DNA of 64,000 nt from Triatoma infestans (GCA_011037195.1 JAAEAF010003513.1:1-64000), one strand, 5' to 3'. Counted from the stretch's first letter, positions 1-10,210 are shown. The notes: a model not told the origin generated them from the letters alone. Translations and numbers: made by a program.

Positions 1-28
1 TAAAGAAAATTTGTTAATGTAATTGTAT

Positions 29-593
29 TAGGGTAAAGCTAGGAGAGATGACGCGGTAGGAGACGCAGGCTTTACTTCTCTTGTTTGCCACCACGTGGCG
101 TCATGGAAATTAGTCGAGGAATAGAGAGAATCAGAAGTGAACATATTGCAAAATTCTTCAGTTATTTTGTGTGTTCTTCTGTGTTCTAGAAACATTTATA
201 CGCATCAGCGTGTGTTTTCATAACGCTTAGTAAACTTTTTTATGTACTATATTAATTGCAATTGAAATGAAAGATTTCCAGCTTTCGTTAAAATTAGAAC
301 ACTCGTAGACATAGTATTTCATGTCGATCAGCCATGATATTTTCACAGAGGAGAAGTCTCCTACCTATGGTGCGTTATCTATCCTACCATAGTAGGAGAG
401 ACGGCCAAATGTAGTGTATTTGTATTTTGTTTCTGGAATAAATGAGAATGGCTTCATTTAGAAAAATAACATTTTTTTGTAGATAATAGTAGTTGACATA
501 TGTTTTATAAGAATTACCTCTTTAATATATCTCCTATATTTTGATACAGGGCATAACTTTGAAATGTGGGTCATCTCTCCTAGCTTTACCCTA
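29..593. mobile_element. TA-flanked MITE with 22-bp terminal inverted repeats
   Basis: The ends are perfect inverted repeats of 22 bp (31-52, beginning GGGTAAAGCTAGGAGAGATG, and 570-591). Each is flanked by TA (29-30 and 592-593), as expected for target duplication by a Tc1/mariner-type transposase. The 561-bp interior has no credible ORF, so this is a non-autonomous element mobilised in trans. A second copy of the GGAGAGA-type motif lies internally near 385-400. The superfamily is inferred from the TA duplication only. Confidence 0.78.
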
Positions 594-599
594 TTCATA

Positions 600-1172
600 A
601 AGTGATCCGAATTTTTCATCAAACATTTTTTTCAAACTAGGAATTTATGCAAAGCTTTTAGTGTACATTAATAGGTGGTAGAACCGTACATTGCATTTGA
701 GGAAAGATTAACTACGTTGCTGCACCCACAGAACTCCTCCCCCAAAAAAAATCAATTTCCTCTAAGAAATGTTTCAATTAACAAAGAAAGATGACATTTG
801 TGACTGTAAACAACAGATAATATGAAATGTAAAGAGAGTTGTGGCAGAAAACTGAAAAAAAATGAAGACTTTCCGTAAAGTTGCATTTCCTGTGAATGCA
901 TTCTGACGAAACCTAAATGTCAAATGCTACGGTTGGTTGTGGTTGTATCTAAATGGAATATCAAATTTGAGTATCTGTGATTATTGATTTTTGAGATATT
1001 TTGTTCAGACATACACGCGCGTGAAGAGTAATAGACCATTGTTTAAAAAAAAGTTTCACTTTATTCAGAGAACCTCAAAACATACGTTTCCGCTGAATTC
1101 AATTTCGAAAATTTGATGAGACCGCTCTACTTCCGCTTACAGCAGCAAGGCAAAGTAAGAGGAAACGCATTC
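600..1172 (-). repeat. Old copy of the ~1-kb HINE-like repeat
   Basis: Diverged minus-orientation copy of the family best seen at 8566-9578. Recognisable blocks in the right order are the C-rich block followed by AATTTCCTCTAAGAAATGTT (736-770), the TTTTTGAGATA...GTTCAGACATACACGCGCG block (about 990-1022), CCTCAAAACATACGTTTCCG (1072-1092) and the terminal GCAAAGTAAGAGG (about 1150-1163). Non-coding. The terminal hairpin is not recognisable in this copy. Confidence 0.5.
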
Positions 1173-1194
1173 ACATATTGTTGAATATGTGAAT

Positions 1195-1460
1195 GGGTCC
1201 GCAATGCTGGATTTTATCCGTCATAGCGTGCATATTTATGTTGTCCCTGACCGGTTTCGGATTCAGAGCGAATTCACCAAGTTCGTGTAGAGAGTTCACT
1301 TCAACGTAATATTTCTGTTATACTCATACTTGTTGGTTGTACACAAACTCTCTACACGAACTTGGTGAATTTACTCTGACAATGGATGGAAATCCGAAAC
1401 CGGTCAGGAAAACAATATAAATATGCATGCTACGACGGATAAAATACCAGATAAGAATAG
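1195..1460. repeat. Fold-back element, hammerhead family B
   Basis: Two inverted arms meet near 1322. Both outer ends carry the family tail (ATTTTATCCGTC... at 1212 and ...GACGGATAAAAT at 1434) next to a GAAACCGGTCAGG block. The right arm (plus strand) keeps a hammerhead-like core: CTGACAA 1376-1382, an extra T, stem II GGAT/ATCC (1384-1387/1392-1395), GAAA, ACCGGT, then GTC. The G at position 8 of the core has become A, so this copy should be inactive. In the left arm most of the core is deleted. See also the family B copies near 21.8, 44.9, 48.6 and 48.9 kb. Confidence 0.7.
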
Positions 1461-1714
1461 TGTTTTTAATATTTCGAATAGAATAATAATAACTGGCAAC
1501 GAATAATTCATTAGAAATAGTTCTTGCTTTTGGAAACTATAGTTACAGAATATTAACGTTGCTTTGGAATTTTTTTCAATTAAAAGTGAAAGTCATGAAC
1601 ATCATATTTATCATATAAACAGTTTAATGTATTTATTTATTTATTTTATTATTAGTACCAGCTAAGAATCTGTTTTTTGTTTCTATTGGACTAATATCAT
1701 TATAATATTTACCT

Positions 1715-1992
1715 TCAGAAATATTTTCCGTGATAGCCTGCTTCTTTTTGTGGTTATCGACCGGTTTCGGCCATTCGCCCATCATCAGGATGCTTTTTAT
1801 CAAACAGTCTTGCACATAGCAAATTTAGTTGATACACTATCACATTACATATCACACTGTTTGCCAAAAAGCATCCTGATAATGGGCGAACATCCGAAAC
1901 CGTTCGATAATCACAAAAAGAAGCATGCTATCATGGAAAATATCTCTTCTGCTTTCCAGCTCTGCAGAATCAACCACACCAATAATATTTAA
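1715..1992. repeat. Fold-back element, hammerhead family A (inverted pair)
   Basis: The left arm is on the minus strand with hammerhead-like elements at 1756-1793 (CTGATGA, GAAACCGGTC, GATA), and stem II has one mismatch. The right arm is on the plus strand (about 1870-1945) with core CTGATAA, where G8 is lost, and ACCGTTC instead of ACCGGTC. Both arms end in the family tail CACAAAAAGAAGCA.GCTATCA. Both copies look inactivated by point mutation. A 243-bp open frame running through the right arm is just read-through of the repeat. Confidence 0.72.
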
Positions 1993-2012
1993 CTTGTTTT
2001 TTTTTTTTTTTT

Positions 2013-2282
2013 AATGGGAGACTGACTGATTAGGTGTGTTATCTCATTCTTGAGTCGCTAACTGATTTGTTTAAACCTTTGTTGTAATTTCCGTAATACT
2101 TAGCTGGCTAATATCTAGCCAGATAAGATTCATTTAAGCTATGAAGAAATGGGAGACTGACTGATTAGGTGTGTTATCTCATTCTTGAGTTGCTAACTGA
2201 TTTGTTTAAACCTTTGTTGTAATTTCCGTAATACTTAGCTGGCTAATATCTAGCCAGATAAGATTCATTTAAGCTATGAAGA
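2013..2282. repeat. Tandem duplication, 2 x 135 bp
   Basis: Unit 1 (2013-2147) and unit 2 (2148-2282) are nearly identical; I see one difference (GAGTCGCT versus GAGTTGCT). Each unit holds its own small inverted repeat, GCTGGCTAATATCTAGCCAG. The near identity indicates a recent duplication. Non-coding. Confidence 0.95.
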
Positions 2283-2386
2283 AAATTGGTGAGGTTCGGT
2301 CAAGAAGGTCAAAAGACAGGAAACTCTGTCGAAACGTTGGCATAATTGAATGTTTTTTTTCTTGACCGATCCTCACTAAATTTCTT
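2278..2386. repeat. Inverted repeat with decayed hammerhead-like centre
   Basis: Arms of about 29 bp (2278-2306 and 2358-2386) match at roughly 25 positions after reverse complementing; both contain a CGGTCAAGAA-type block. Between them GACAG...CTGTC can pair and is followed by CGAAACGTTGGC, which resembles the 3' half of family D hammerheads. The CTGANGA core is degraded (GTCAAGA) and the cleavage triplet reads GTT. I treat it as a relic. Confidence 0.5.
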
Positions 2387-2399
2387 CATGTCATAATTC

Positions 2400-3022
2400 A
2401 TCAACGGCCAACAAATTCTTTTATATTCATTTAAGCATTAAAAATACAAGTAGAGTTGCAATATATTCCTTGTGGTATTGCCGGTAGTAAAGACTTCTTA
2501 TGCATTACTAATGTTTATGCTGAAATTTTTTTTTTATCCCTGTGATTTAATTACACATTATATGAACATGAATAATAAATAATAAATAACAAATTAGAAA
2601 GTAGTAATAATAGTAAAAATAGTAATTTCTAAATATTAATAGAAATACAGAGAATTTCGGATGGACTTTTTTCTTCTGAGCAAACAAAATATTTGCAAGA
2701 TTTATCGATTTAGGCCACCTTAATATTAGTATTTATTTAAACTGTTGTACAGTTAGTAAAAGAATATTAATAAAATAAATACGCAAATAAATTATAGGGA
2801 GCAAAAAAAGGGGGGCGGAAACTTTTCAGCAAAAAGTTCTAATCACTTAACAAGATCAGTTAATGTTCTAACAGAATTATATAATTATTAGAGTTGAAGT
2901 TTCTCGACACGGCCAGGTTGTTTTGTGAATACTATATTTAATTCCGCAAGAGAAATGATGTGTTTGAACAACAATATCATTTACTTACTCTACATGATGA
3001 TTAGGAGAGTTGTTGGTGGTTT

Positions 3023-3061
<39 letters not shown>

Positions 3062-3890
3062 GCAGTTAGAGATATGGTAGTGGAATCGAATTCACTATTT
3101 ACACACGATTTTTGTTTATGCTACCTTGCATAGTAATATCAAAATTTTTCGCGTTATTGAAAGGGCTTTTGTATGAATATGTTTTAGAGAAGAGAGGTAT
3201 ATTTAAGAAATAGAGAATAAGAACCACTGTTTTAAATAAATAATTTAAAAATATATTAATTTAGTATTTTTACAAATAGTAATTATTTGTTAATTTTGTG
3301 AAGGTTATAATTATACAAAAACTCTTGCATTTGATTGATTTAAACTCAAATGTTTACTAACACAGATGTTCTCGACAATGATTACTGGATGATTCCCGAA
3401 ATTAGACATTTCAAATGATGCTTCTGTTGCTAGTTAAAACCTGCCCTTTGTATATGATTACTAGAAAGGGTTAATAGACAAAGAGTGTCCGAGTTCTCTG
3501 ACCTCTAGTGCAACGGTGTCTTGTACCTGGATTTCGACCTTTCTGCAGCCAACATACAAATTTCCTTTTAAAACTGATTTTATTTCAAATATAAAATGTA
3601 TTTCCTAATTATTTCTAATTTTCCATTTGCTTCTTCCACTATAGATTCCTCACTTCTATGAATTTTTTTGTTATCTCATATAAGTCTGGGAGGGATTCCT
3701 TTACTTTCTCATTCTGCGTCACAAATCTTCGAAATTGAGTTTTCATTGGTAACAGAAATTTTGAGATTTCTTGAGGTGAAAAAAATGTTTTTAGCAAATG
3801 TCCTCTGTTGTGTGCATGTGTGTGTATAAACGGATAATCACAGGAATCTAAAATTTGATATGATTATCAGAAGATTTTCTTTGTTGGTCG
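2400..3890. other. AT-rich stretch without recognisable genes
   Basis: No convincing ORF or structural RNA. It holds a run of 31 T (3030-3060), possibly the reversed poly(A) end of an old retroposon, but no identifiable element adjoins it. Confidence 0.6.
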
Positions 3891-3996
3891 TTAGTTGTAT
3901 TATGAAAACAAGAATTAGTTGGCTTCTCGACCAATTCAAGGTAAAAAACAAAAACCAAAAAAAGTAATTTTGTAATTGTTTTTTAATAATTTACAA

Positions 3997-4037
3997 GTTC
4001 GACGTTTCGATAAACTTTGTTTGCCTTCTTCAGGAAC
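3997..4037 (-). ncRNA. Hammerhead ribozyme motif, family D
   Basis: On the minus strand: stem I strand GTTC (4034-4037), core CTGAAGA (4027-4033), one extra A (4026), a stem II of seven positions with six pairs (4009-4025, loop AAA), GAAA (4005-4008), self-complementary stem III ACGT, cleavage triplet GTC (ending at 4001) and the second stem I strand GAAC (3997-4000). Every conserved core position is present. The very short stem III is typical of hammerheads in Penelope-like elements and would favour a dimeric fold. Cleavage is inferred, not shown. It lies in a diffuse repeat of about 3.9-4.1 kb with no ORF. Confidence 0.75.
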
Positions 4038-4099
4038 AAAATAAAAATAAAGAGAAAAAAATTATAATATAAAACAAACAAAAAACAAAATACATAGGT

Positions 4100-4600
4100 G
4101 CGATTACAGTAGGACTGCTAAGTCTGCTAAGTCCATTACATTTCTTCGTTTTAGCATTTTCCATTTTCTGCTTCGTTTTAGCATTTTCTCTTCGATACAT
4201 TTATTACAAATTTTTCATTTTTATTTGAAACATTTTTTTCAAGAAAGTCATTTTTAAGGTGGGTCTAAGAGAGGTTTGACGATAGGCTATTTCAATTTAA
4301 AAAAATAAAATCGTCCAAACGTACCTTGCCCAAAAGCAGTGAATCCCCCTTTAAATAATTTCTAAGATAAAGGGATAATAAAATATAAAGACAGGCCGTT
4401 GTCATAAACTGATGTTCTGAAACATTAAAAAACTAAAATAATAATTAAATACTGAAATATTCACAATCGCACAATTAAATTAGTATTTTCTCATTTAAAG
4501 TGGGCCATAAACATTATAATGGTTGTGAGAAAGAAGAGAGAGATTAGAGAGGAGGAATTTAAGACTGAATTAGAAATAACTAGATGATATGCTGAACACT
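4100..4600. other. AT-rich stretch, nothing identified
   Basis: No ORF, repeat end or RNA motif that I can support. Confidence 0.5.
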
Positions 4601-4604
4601 GTAT

Positions 4605-4890
4605 AATAATTGTAACACACAAATTGCAAGGGCTTTACAGTTAAATAGAAGTTAGGTGGCGAGAGATAATAAAGAAACAGACTGGCTGAGTTAGAAGTAA
4701 GTAGATAGGTTGCTTACTGGATGTATTGTTGTAGAACTGTCTTACAAACTTTCCTAAACTCTCCTGCTGTCGCTCTATTTATATGGACCGAACTCTCCCT
4801 TTCTAGTCTGGCAAAAAACTTTTGATTCATTTAATGTCTTTTTCTTCACACTTCTCGGAATCTATGATCTTTAATGATTCGCGAATCCCA
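4605..4890 (-). repeat. LTR-like repeat H, copy 1
   Basis: Shares its order of blocks with 33285-33540 and, more distantly, with 30900-31130, 57150-57440 and 62925-63110: ACACACAAATTGCAAGG, a GACTGGCTGAG block, and a TATA-like box. Read on the minus strand the box is TATAAATA (4776-4783) followed by GAGCGACAG, a promoter arrangement expected in the U3/R part of an LTR. No paired LTR or internal gag-pol is seen. The LTR assignment is an inference. Confidence 0.42.
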
Positions 4891-5705
4891 TTACAACATG
4901 AATAGTTTTTTACAGAATCGTATCTTTTGTAAATATTAGAAATAAACTACACTTCCTAAAGTTTAATGTAGTTTAGTTTTGAAGCTTCTGGCTTTTTTTT
5001 AATCGTTGCTTCTATCGTGCGATATACTCTATACTGGATTTTTTTAAGCAAATGTCATCACATTCTATACTCTTTTTACGACAGCTACATATCAGATTCT
5101 TATATAAACTCTTCTCAGTTCCTTTCATAGGATAATCCTGCTTTTTAATATTTCGCTGAATTCCGGTCGTGCTTTCTTCGAGAACAACTTTCAGAGCATA
5201 TAATGTGCGAGATTCATCGTATTATCTTTCCAAACAGGATATCTCAAAATGTGAAATTCCGATGAGAATTCATTTCAGAAAATATGACATCAATATGACC
5301 TTTTTAGTTATTTTAATACATTTTTTGTTGTTGTTGTCATGAACGATGGAATATCATTCTGTGCCATACATCTTTTTTGTACTTCAATTAAGATGTTACA
5401 AGATTTAATCTACATATCTATGTATTTCTGTTTATAATCACATAGTCTTCTAAAATCTTCTTTGTATGTATTTTTGGATTCACGCAAAATAAATTTGCCA
5501 AGAACTTCGTTGAAAATGAAGAAGTATTTTATTTTGATGATGACAAATCCAATTTCCTGCGTCTGAAAAATTTAATATCGGTTGGTCAATATAAGCAAAT
5601 GTAGATTTCTAAATGCATACGTACCTACAAACATTGGGAGTTGTTTGAATTCCTCCTAACCCTGACACTTAACCTAATTCAGAATTCACATTCAAGCCCA
5701 TAAAT
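4891..5705. other. AT-rich stretch, nothing identified
   Basis: No ORF above background, no repeat ends and no RNA motif recognised. Confidence 0.5.
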
Positions 5706-5707
5706 AT

Positions 5708-5760
5708 GGGATGGATTAGCTCAGTAGTAGCGGTCTGGACTCCTACGCGGAGACTTCAAA
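5708..5760 (+). repeat. tRNA-derived SINE 1, 5' head only
   Basis: The segment around GGATTAGCTCAGTAGTAGCG is a pol III box A-like tRNA head followed by the family block GGACTCCTACGCGGAGAC. The matching box B and SINE 3' end are not present downstream, so this is a truncated copy. Confidence 0.55.
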
Positions 5761-6199
5761 AAATTTCTATAAATTCTTTTGTAGGCGTAAGAGGGTGGCC
5801 AAAGCTGTGAATAATTTAATCCGTTTAAAACAAGCACAACAAAATAGCAGCAGTCTATTTGCATTTTGTTTATATGTAGTGGTGTTTTTTTTTTTTTTTT
5901 ACTACACAACTAATGATTAATATGCAAAGAACTTATTCATTCAAAAATTTCTAAAAGTAGTGCCGACTCATTGGAACCGACACATTAATAGAATTGTCTG
6001 CATCAGTAGTTTTTTCAAAGATCTCTTTAATCACAGTACTTTTCTGTTTTTGTCTGCAATTTTTTTTTATATTAATTTGTATGGCTTTTATTAGAAGTTG
6101 TCTGTAAAACTTAAAAGAATGAGAAATGAACAAAAACTGCAAACGCCAGATAATTATAAATATTTTTTCAGTTTGCATTAGAGATTTGGATATCTTATT

Positions 6200-6433
6200 A
6201 TTGCGGGCGTGGAATGAAAGGTGGAGGAATTCTACCAAGGGGAGGACAACGTTCTCGTTTGTGCAGGGGGTGTAGCATTGTTTCCGACGAACTGTCATAT
6301 GCGGTTTCATGGTTGGTCACGGGGCATGGACAGTTAAATGGTAAATGGGCAAGGATGGGTCTGGTGGGGGGATGGGAGCTGTAGATGTGGACAGGAGGAG
6401 CTAAGTGAGCATGTGTTGTTAGATTGCCCACTG
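6200..6433 (+). pseudogene. LINE (R1/LOA-like) ORF2 C-terminal fragment, part 1
   Basis: In shifting plus frames the region reads like the C-terminal part of a non-LTR retrotransposon polyprotein: a KGRTTFSF block, the conserved TGHGQ motif (GGGCATGGACAG near 6322) and CRCGQEELSEHVLLDCP, a Cys/His cluster typical of the region after the RT domain. At least one frameshift and a stop occur. The frame is cut after DCP by an inserted element and resumes at 7353 (YSDLCQRLQREVGFH). A diverged second copy lies at 24048-24420. The clade is a guess from motif spacing. Confidence 0.7.
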
Positions 6434-7254
6434 GTAGGTCTGGAGCTGCGGTCTATTTTGAGACCGGAGATGATTTGACAGTATCTCTTGGTGAATGGAC
6501 CACGGTCTTCCAGACTGAGGTTTATGCTATTCTTTGTTGTGTATTGGATGAGAGGGTACGTAACACTAACTTAAAAGGTGTTTGTATCTGCTCGGACAGC
6601 CAGGCTGCGTTGAAGGCGCTGAGTTCATGCGTCTTCACTTCCAGGTTGGTGTTAGAATGTTCAAAAAGACTGGAAGAGCTTTCTTCTCTGAAGGATGTGC
6701 TTCTAGTATGGGTGCCAGGTCACATGGGAATTTTTGGAAATGAGCAGGTGGATAGGTTTGCCAAATTAGGCGCCTCTCTTCCTTTCATTGGTCCCGAGCC
6801 TGCTGTTGGCGTGTCCTCTGGCACATGTCTGTCAGGCTTCCAGACATGGACAGCTTCACAGCATTCATCCTTATGGATGAGCTCAGTTGGTTTTCGGCAG
6901 TCCAAAATGCTCATCAGGGGTCCGGACAAGGCCATTAGTGAGACCTTGCTGAGTTTTTCACGGAGCGCTCTCAGGCATCTGGTTGGATCAATTACTGGAC
7001 ATTGTGGTTTAAGGAGACATCTCTACATAATGGGGCTCATGCCGGATCCATTTTGTAGAGTCTGTGAGACAGAGGAGGAAACACCCATCCATCTTATGAC
7101 TGATTGCCTGGGTTGTGAGGAAATTAGGTTCAGGACCTTTGGTCGGAATAGGATGTCTGTGGAAGAGCTTAGGCTATTTCCGCTTAAGGTTATTGTCCGA
7201 TTTATTCGGACTGCGGTGAATCTTAGATGGATTAGATCCGGGTCTGGATTATAG
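6434..7254 (+). CDS. RNase H plus C-terminal zinc-knuckle region of an I-like LINE (5' truncated)
   Basis: Open for about 273 codons. The N-terminal part is a ribonuclease H domain that removes RNA from RNA/DNA hybrids during retrotransposition: glutamate in QTEVYAIL, aspartate in CSDSQAAL, and WVPGHMGIFGNEQVD with the late His/Asn/Asp positions. The first catalytic Asp (usually in a TDGS motif) is absent because the copy starts just after it, so it cannot be active. Further on are TGHCGLRRHLYIMGL and a CCHC cluster, C-x2-C-x9-H-x4-C, in CRVCETEEETPIHLMTDC. It ends at a TAG before the 3' UTR. No genuine start codon: the frame enters from the duplicated target. The open frame suggests a fairly young insertion. 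Confidence 0.85.
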
Positions 7255-7352
7255 ACCCGGCTTGTTGTTGTTTTTCTTGGGGTAGCTATATGGGCCCAGT
7301 GAGGCTTTGGATAGCGTAGGGTTTTCCTCCCCACAGACAAATAATAATAAAT
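6434..7352 (+). mobile_element. 5'-truncated I-like LINE insertion with 13-bp target duplication
   Basis: The same 13 bases (AGATTGCCCACTG) occur at 6421-6433 and 7353-7365 and flank a segment that starts inside an RNase H domain and ends in TAA repeats (7341-7352). This is the expected outcome of target-primed reverse transcription with 5' truncation. The TAA-rich tail resembles I-clade elements. Its last 75 bp (GGCCCAGTGAGGCTTTGG...) recur in reverse at 35758-35819. Confidence 0.88.
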
Positions 7353-7600
7353 AGATTGCCCACTGTATTCTGATTTGTGTCAGCGCTTGCAGAGAGAGGT
7401 TGGGTTCCACGTTGCCTTGGAGAATAATAGTCTGCCCCTCCTGCTCGAAAACAGTCCCGCGTTCAGAGGTTTTAGGCGTCTTGCGGAAGAAGCATTTAAA
7501 AGGAGAATGAATGGGTCAATAGGGGCGGATTGGGTAGGTAGTTTACAAGTTGGAGTGGAAGTAATTTATTGTGTGAATGTTACATGAATGCGGGTTTTAG
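7353..7600 (+). pseudogene. LINE (R1/LOA-like) ORF2 C-terminal fragment, part 2
   Basis: Continues the frame cut at 6433: after the duplicated target the text reads CPLYSDLCQRLQREVGFHVALENNS... and ends with FKRRMNGSIGADW and a stop near 7585. It is the extreme C-terminus of the host LINE. Removing the insertion and one copy of the target restores continuity, which is the main evidence that parts 1 and 2 belong together. Confidence 0.7.
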
Positions 7601-8001
7601 GCTAGCGGTGTAGTTATGACCCTTAGTTTTAGGCTAGTTTGTAAGATTAGATGTAGGGTTTCTCATACCCCCCAGGAATATTGAGTACTGAGGGGCGTAA
7701 GAGTGTGAATGGTTGAATGGACGAGCTTAGAGTGGAAGGGTGTAAATAAATTTTAACTATATTGGATGAGTGAAAGATAGATTGGATAGGGCTCTTAGCT
7801 TAGGTTCTTTGTCCCCCTAGGAATATCGAGTACTGGGGGGACCTATAGGTTAGGATTAGCTAGGTTAAGTTCATTTCTACTGTTTCAGGGCGTCACGCTC
7901 TGCTTTAGGGGCATCATTTAGGTTAGGGGCTTCTATACGGGCGGGTATGCGTGAGAGCCCAGGGACCGCCCACCCAGTGTGCCTTACAAAAAAAAAAAAA
8001 G
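7601..8001 (+). repeat. 3' UTR of the R1/LOA-like LINE, with poly(A) end
   Basis: Follows the stop codon of the C-terminal fragment and ends in a run of A (7988-8000). It contains two related C-rich/G-rich blocks (7668-7695 and 7811-7838) of form CCCCC.AGGAATAT.GAGTACTG.GGGG that can each form a stem, plus two TTTTAGGCTAG blocks. Non-coding. Confidence 0.6.
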
Positions 8002-8560
8002 TTTGTATTAGGGTGCGGATCTGTTTTTAGTTTTTAAGATAGTTTCACCGGTGTATAAAAGCGTAATTGTAATAATAAAGAACTTCGTGTTTGATTAGAA
8101 GATGTATTTATCATACCTCATTCAACAATATAATATATTTTTCCTTATATAAAACATGTGTTGTTATTGACAAGCATGCGCACTAATTACAAATTGAAAA
8201 TAAATACAAAAACATCAGATTTAAGAACAATTAAACTACATAGACGACTTAAGGAATTTGTTTTATCTTACCACAATGTATGAATTTAAGAATAAACTTT
8301 AATTGAACACATCAAAGAAATATTTAAAAGTAGAGCATTATTTAGTCGTAAAATATAAATTTATTTAATTGTATTTCTTTTCTTTTAATAGTAACTTTTT
8401 TATTTTGATATTGTACATTTTATTTTATGCATTGCATTGTAAATAAAATTTGCATTCTTTGACTTGAAGTGAATTATCTTAGAAATAGTTCTTCCGAACT
8501 ATAAACTTAAATCAGATTGAAATAGAAATAATAAATAGAAGTATATAATAAAAAAAAAAA
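8002..8560. other. AT-rich stretch, nothing identified
   Basis: No ORF or repeat end recognised. Ends in the A run that precedes the next element. Confidence 0.5.
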
Positions 8561-8565
8561 AATCT

Positions 8566-9578
8566 GGTGTGAAACACTCACACAACTTTCTCTTACTCCA
8601 GTTATCAAAATTATAATTGACAAATTTTATAGTTTGTGTAGCATATTTAATGAAATTTGTCGAAAACTGAAAAAACTATTCAGTAAAAGCGCACTTCCGG
8701 TTTACTGATTTTCTTCACACCCGGAATTTTGGCCAACTATTTATTTCTAATTAATTTCATTTGGATGATAGAGTTGTGTAATCAAGTATGATACCACTTT
8801 AGAGGAAGCTGCAACCCTACCCCACTCCTAAAAGTGCCCTTAAATGAATTTTCCCAGAGAAATGTTTTATGGAAAAGTTGTAGATCTTTGAATGTTTAGT
8901 TTATATGTGTAGTTTCAAGAAAATCGTCGGGGCCATTTTTGAGAAAATCGCGAAAAAGTGAAAAAATCATATTTAGTAAAGTGTTAAAACAAAAGCACTT
9001 CCGGTTTTCCGATTTTTCTCAAACTCGGAATTTCAACAACATATTTAATTCTAATTAACATTATTTAAATGACCGAATTGTGTAATAACCCGAAATAGCA
9101 CTTTAAAGGGTAACCTAACCCCACCCCTCCCTCAGAAGGGCCCTTAAATCAATTTTCCCAGAGAAATGTTTCAAATAAAAGTTGTAGCTCCTTGTATATG
9201 TAGTTGATGTATCAAGTTTAAAGAAAATCCTTGGAGCCATTTTTGAGAAAAACGCAAAAAAGTAAAAAAGTCAACTAGTAAAGTGGTACTTCCGGTTGAG
9301 GAATTTTGACAGATAACGCACAGTCAGATCGCATGGTGATACCTAAACGGAATATTAAGTTTCAGTTTTCTACGGTTTTTCGTTTTTGAGCTATGCTGTT
9401 CACATACACATCACACACACACACACACACACACAGTTCATACTACTACACACAGACCATTTGCTAAAAACCACTTTTTTTGACTCAGGGGACCTCAAAA
9501 CGGATATTTCCGTGAAAACTCGATATCGAAAATTTGACACGATTACAATACTTCCTCTTACTAGGAGTAAGAGAAAGT
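8566..9578 (-). mobile_element. HINE-like non-autonomous element, near-complete copy b
   Basis: About 1.01 kb, minus orientation. Its 3' end (here at the left) is a hairpin GTGTGA/TCACAC (8567-8583) adjoining ACTTTCTCTTACTCC; its 5' end (right) carries the same 15 bases inverted (GGAGTAAGAGAAAGT, ending 9578). An AC microsatellite (about 9412-9434) lies internally. Several internal paragraphs repeat in diverged form (ACTTCCGGTT..., CCTTAAATGAATTTTCCC...GAGAAATGTTT). No ORF. Subterminal inverted repeats, an internal microsatellite and a terminal stem-loop fit Helentron-associated elements, but no replication initiator/helicase gene is present, so the class is inferred. Confidence 0.7.
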
Positions 9579-10205
9579 AAAAAGAATAATTAAATATAAT
9601 AAAAAAAATTGATTTAATACTTAAAAACCTTTTTTTTGATTACTTTTCGGCCTGTTGCAAGCCTACAAAAAAAAATTTTTTTTTAATAGTAAACTCAACA
9701 ATAAACAAGAAATATAACATAAAAATATATTTACTAGAAAGGTAAAAGGGATACAAACCAGTAATAAAATACACATAATGGTTTAGTAAAAAATTCAAGT
9801 TATAATCAAGTCACAAATCACTAAGATATTTGTTGCCTAACATTACATACTGCACACCATACATTTCAAAATAATTTTTTAGCCTTGATCAGTTTTCGAA
9901 ACGTTGAGAAAAATTGCATTTTGTTTGGTATTACTTTGGCCTAATCTCACAACTTTTAACTAGATATATATATATAGAGTAAATAATTTAGTTTTTAACA
10001 AATCATAATATAATAGTAAGGATTATAATAAAAGGTTGAGTAATAGTCTATAAATAATAATCTACCTCAACAACAACAATAATAAAGAAAAATGAAGCAC
10101 AATGCAGAAACTATTAAGTTTAAAAAAAAAAAAAAACTTCTGAACTTTAATATTAAATCACTTATAAAGTTTATTTAATTGCTAAATTACAGTTTGGGGC
10201 TAAAA
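9579..10205. other. AT-rich spacer with possible hammerhead relics
   Basis: No ORF. Near 9645-9665 the minus strand has a stem (GGCTTGCAACAGGCC) followed by GAAAAGT, and at 9893-9910 TTTTCGAAACGTTGAG occurs; both resemble 3' halves of decayed hammerheads but have no CTGANGA partner. A TA run lies at 9965-9975. Confidence 0.4.
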
Positions 10206-10210
10206 TTTTT

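Noticed and set aside
1750..1992. 80-codon ORF on the plus strand.
   Set aside because: It translates the inverted repeat of family A; similar frames appear in other copies and are explained by the ribozyme stem sequence.
5708..5760. Possible functional tRNA gene (GGATTAGCTCAGTAGTAGCG).
   Set aside because: No complete cloverleaf or box B; the same head is present in several SINE copies.
6198..6431. Minus-strand 77-codon frame rich in Pro and His.
   Set aside because: It is the complement of the LINE Cys/His region on the plus strand.
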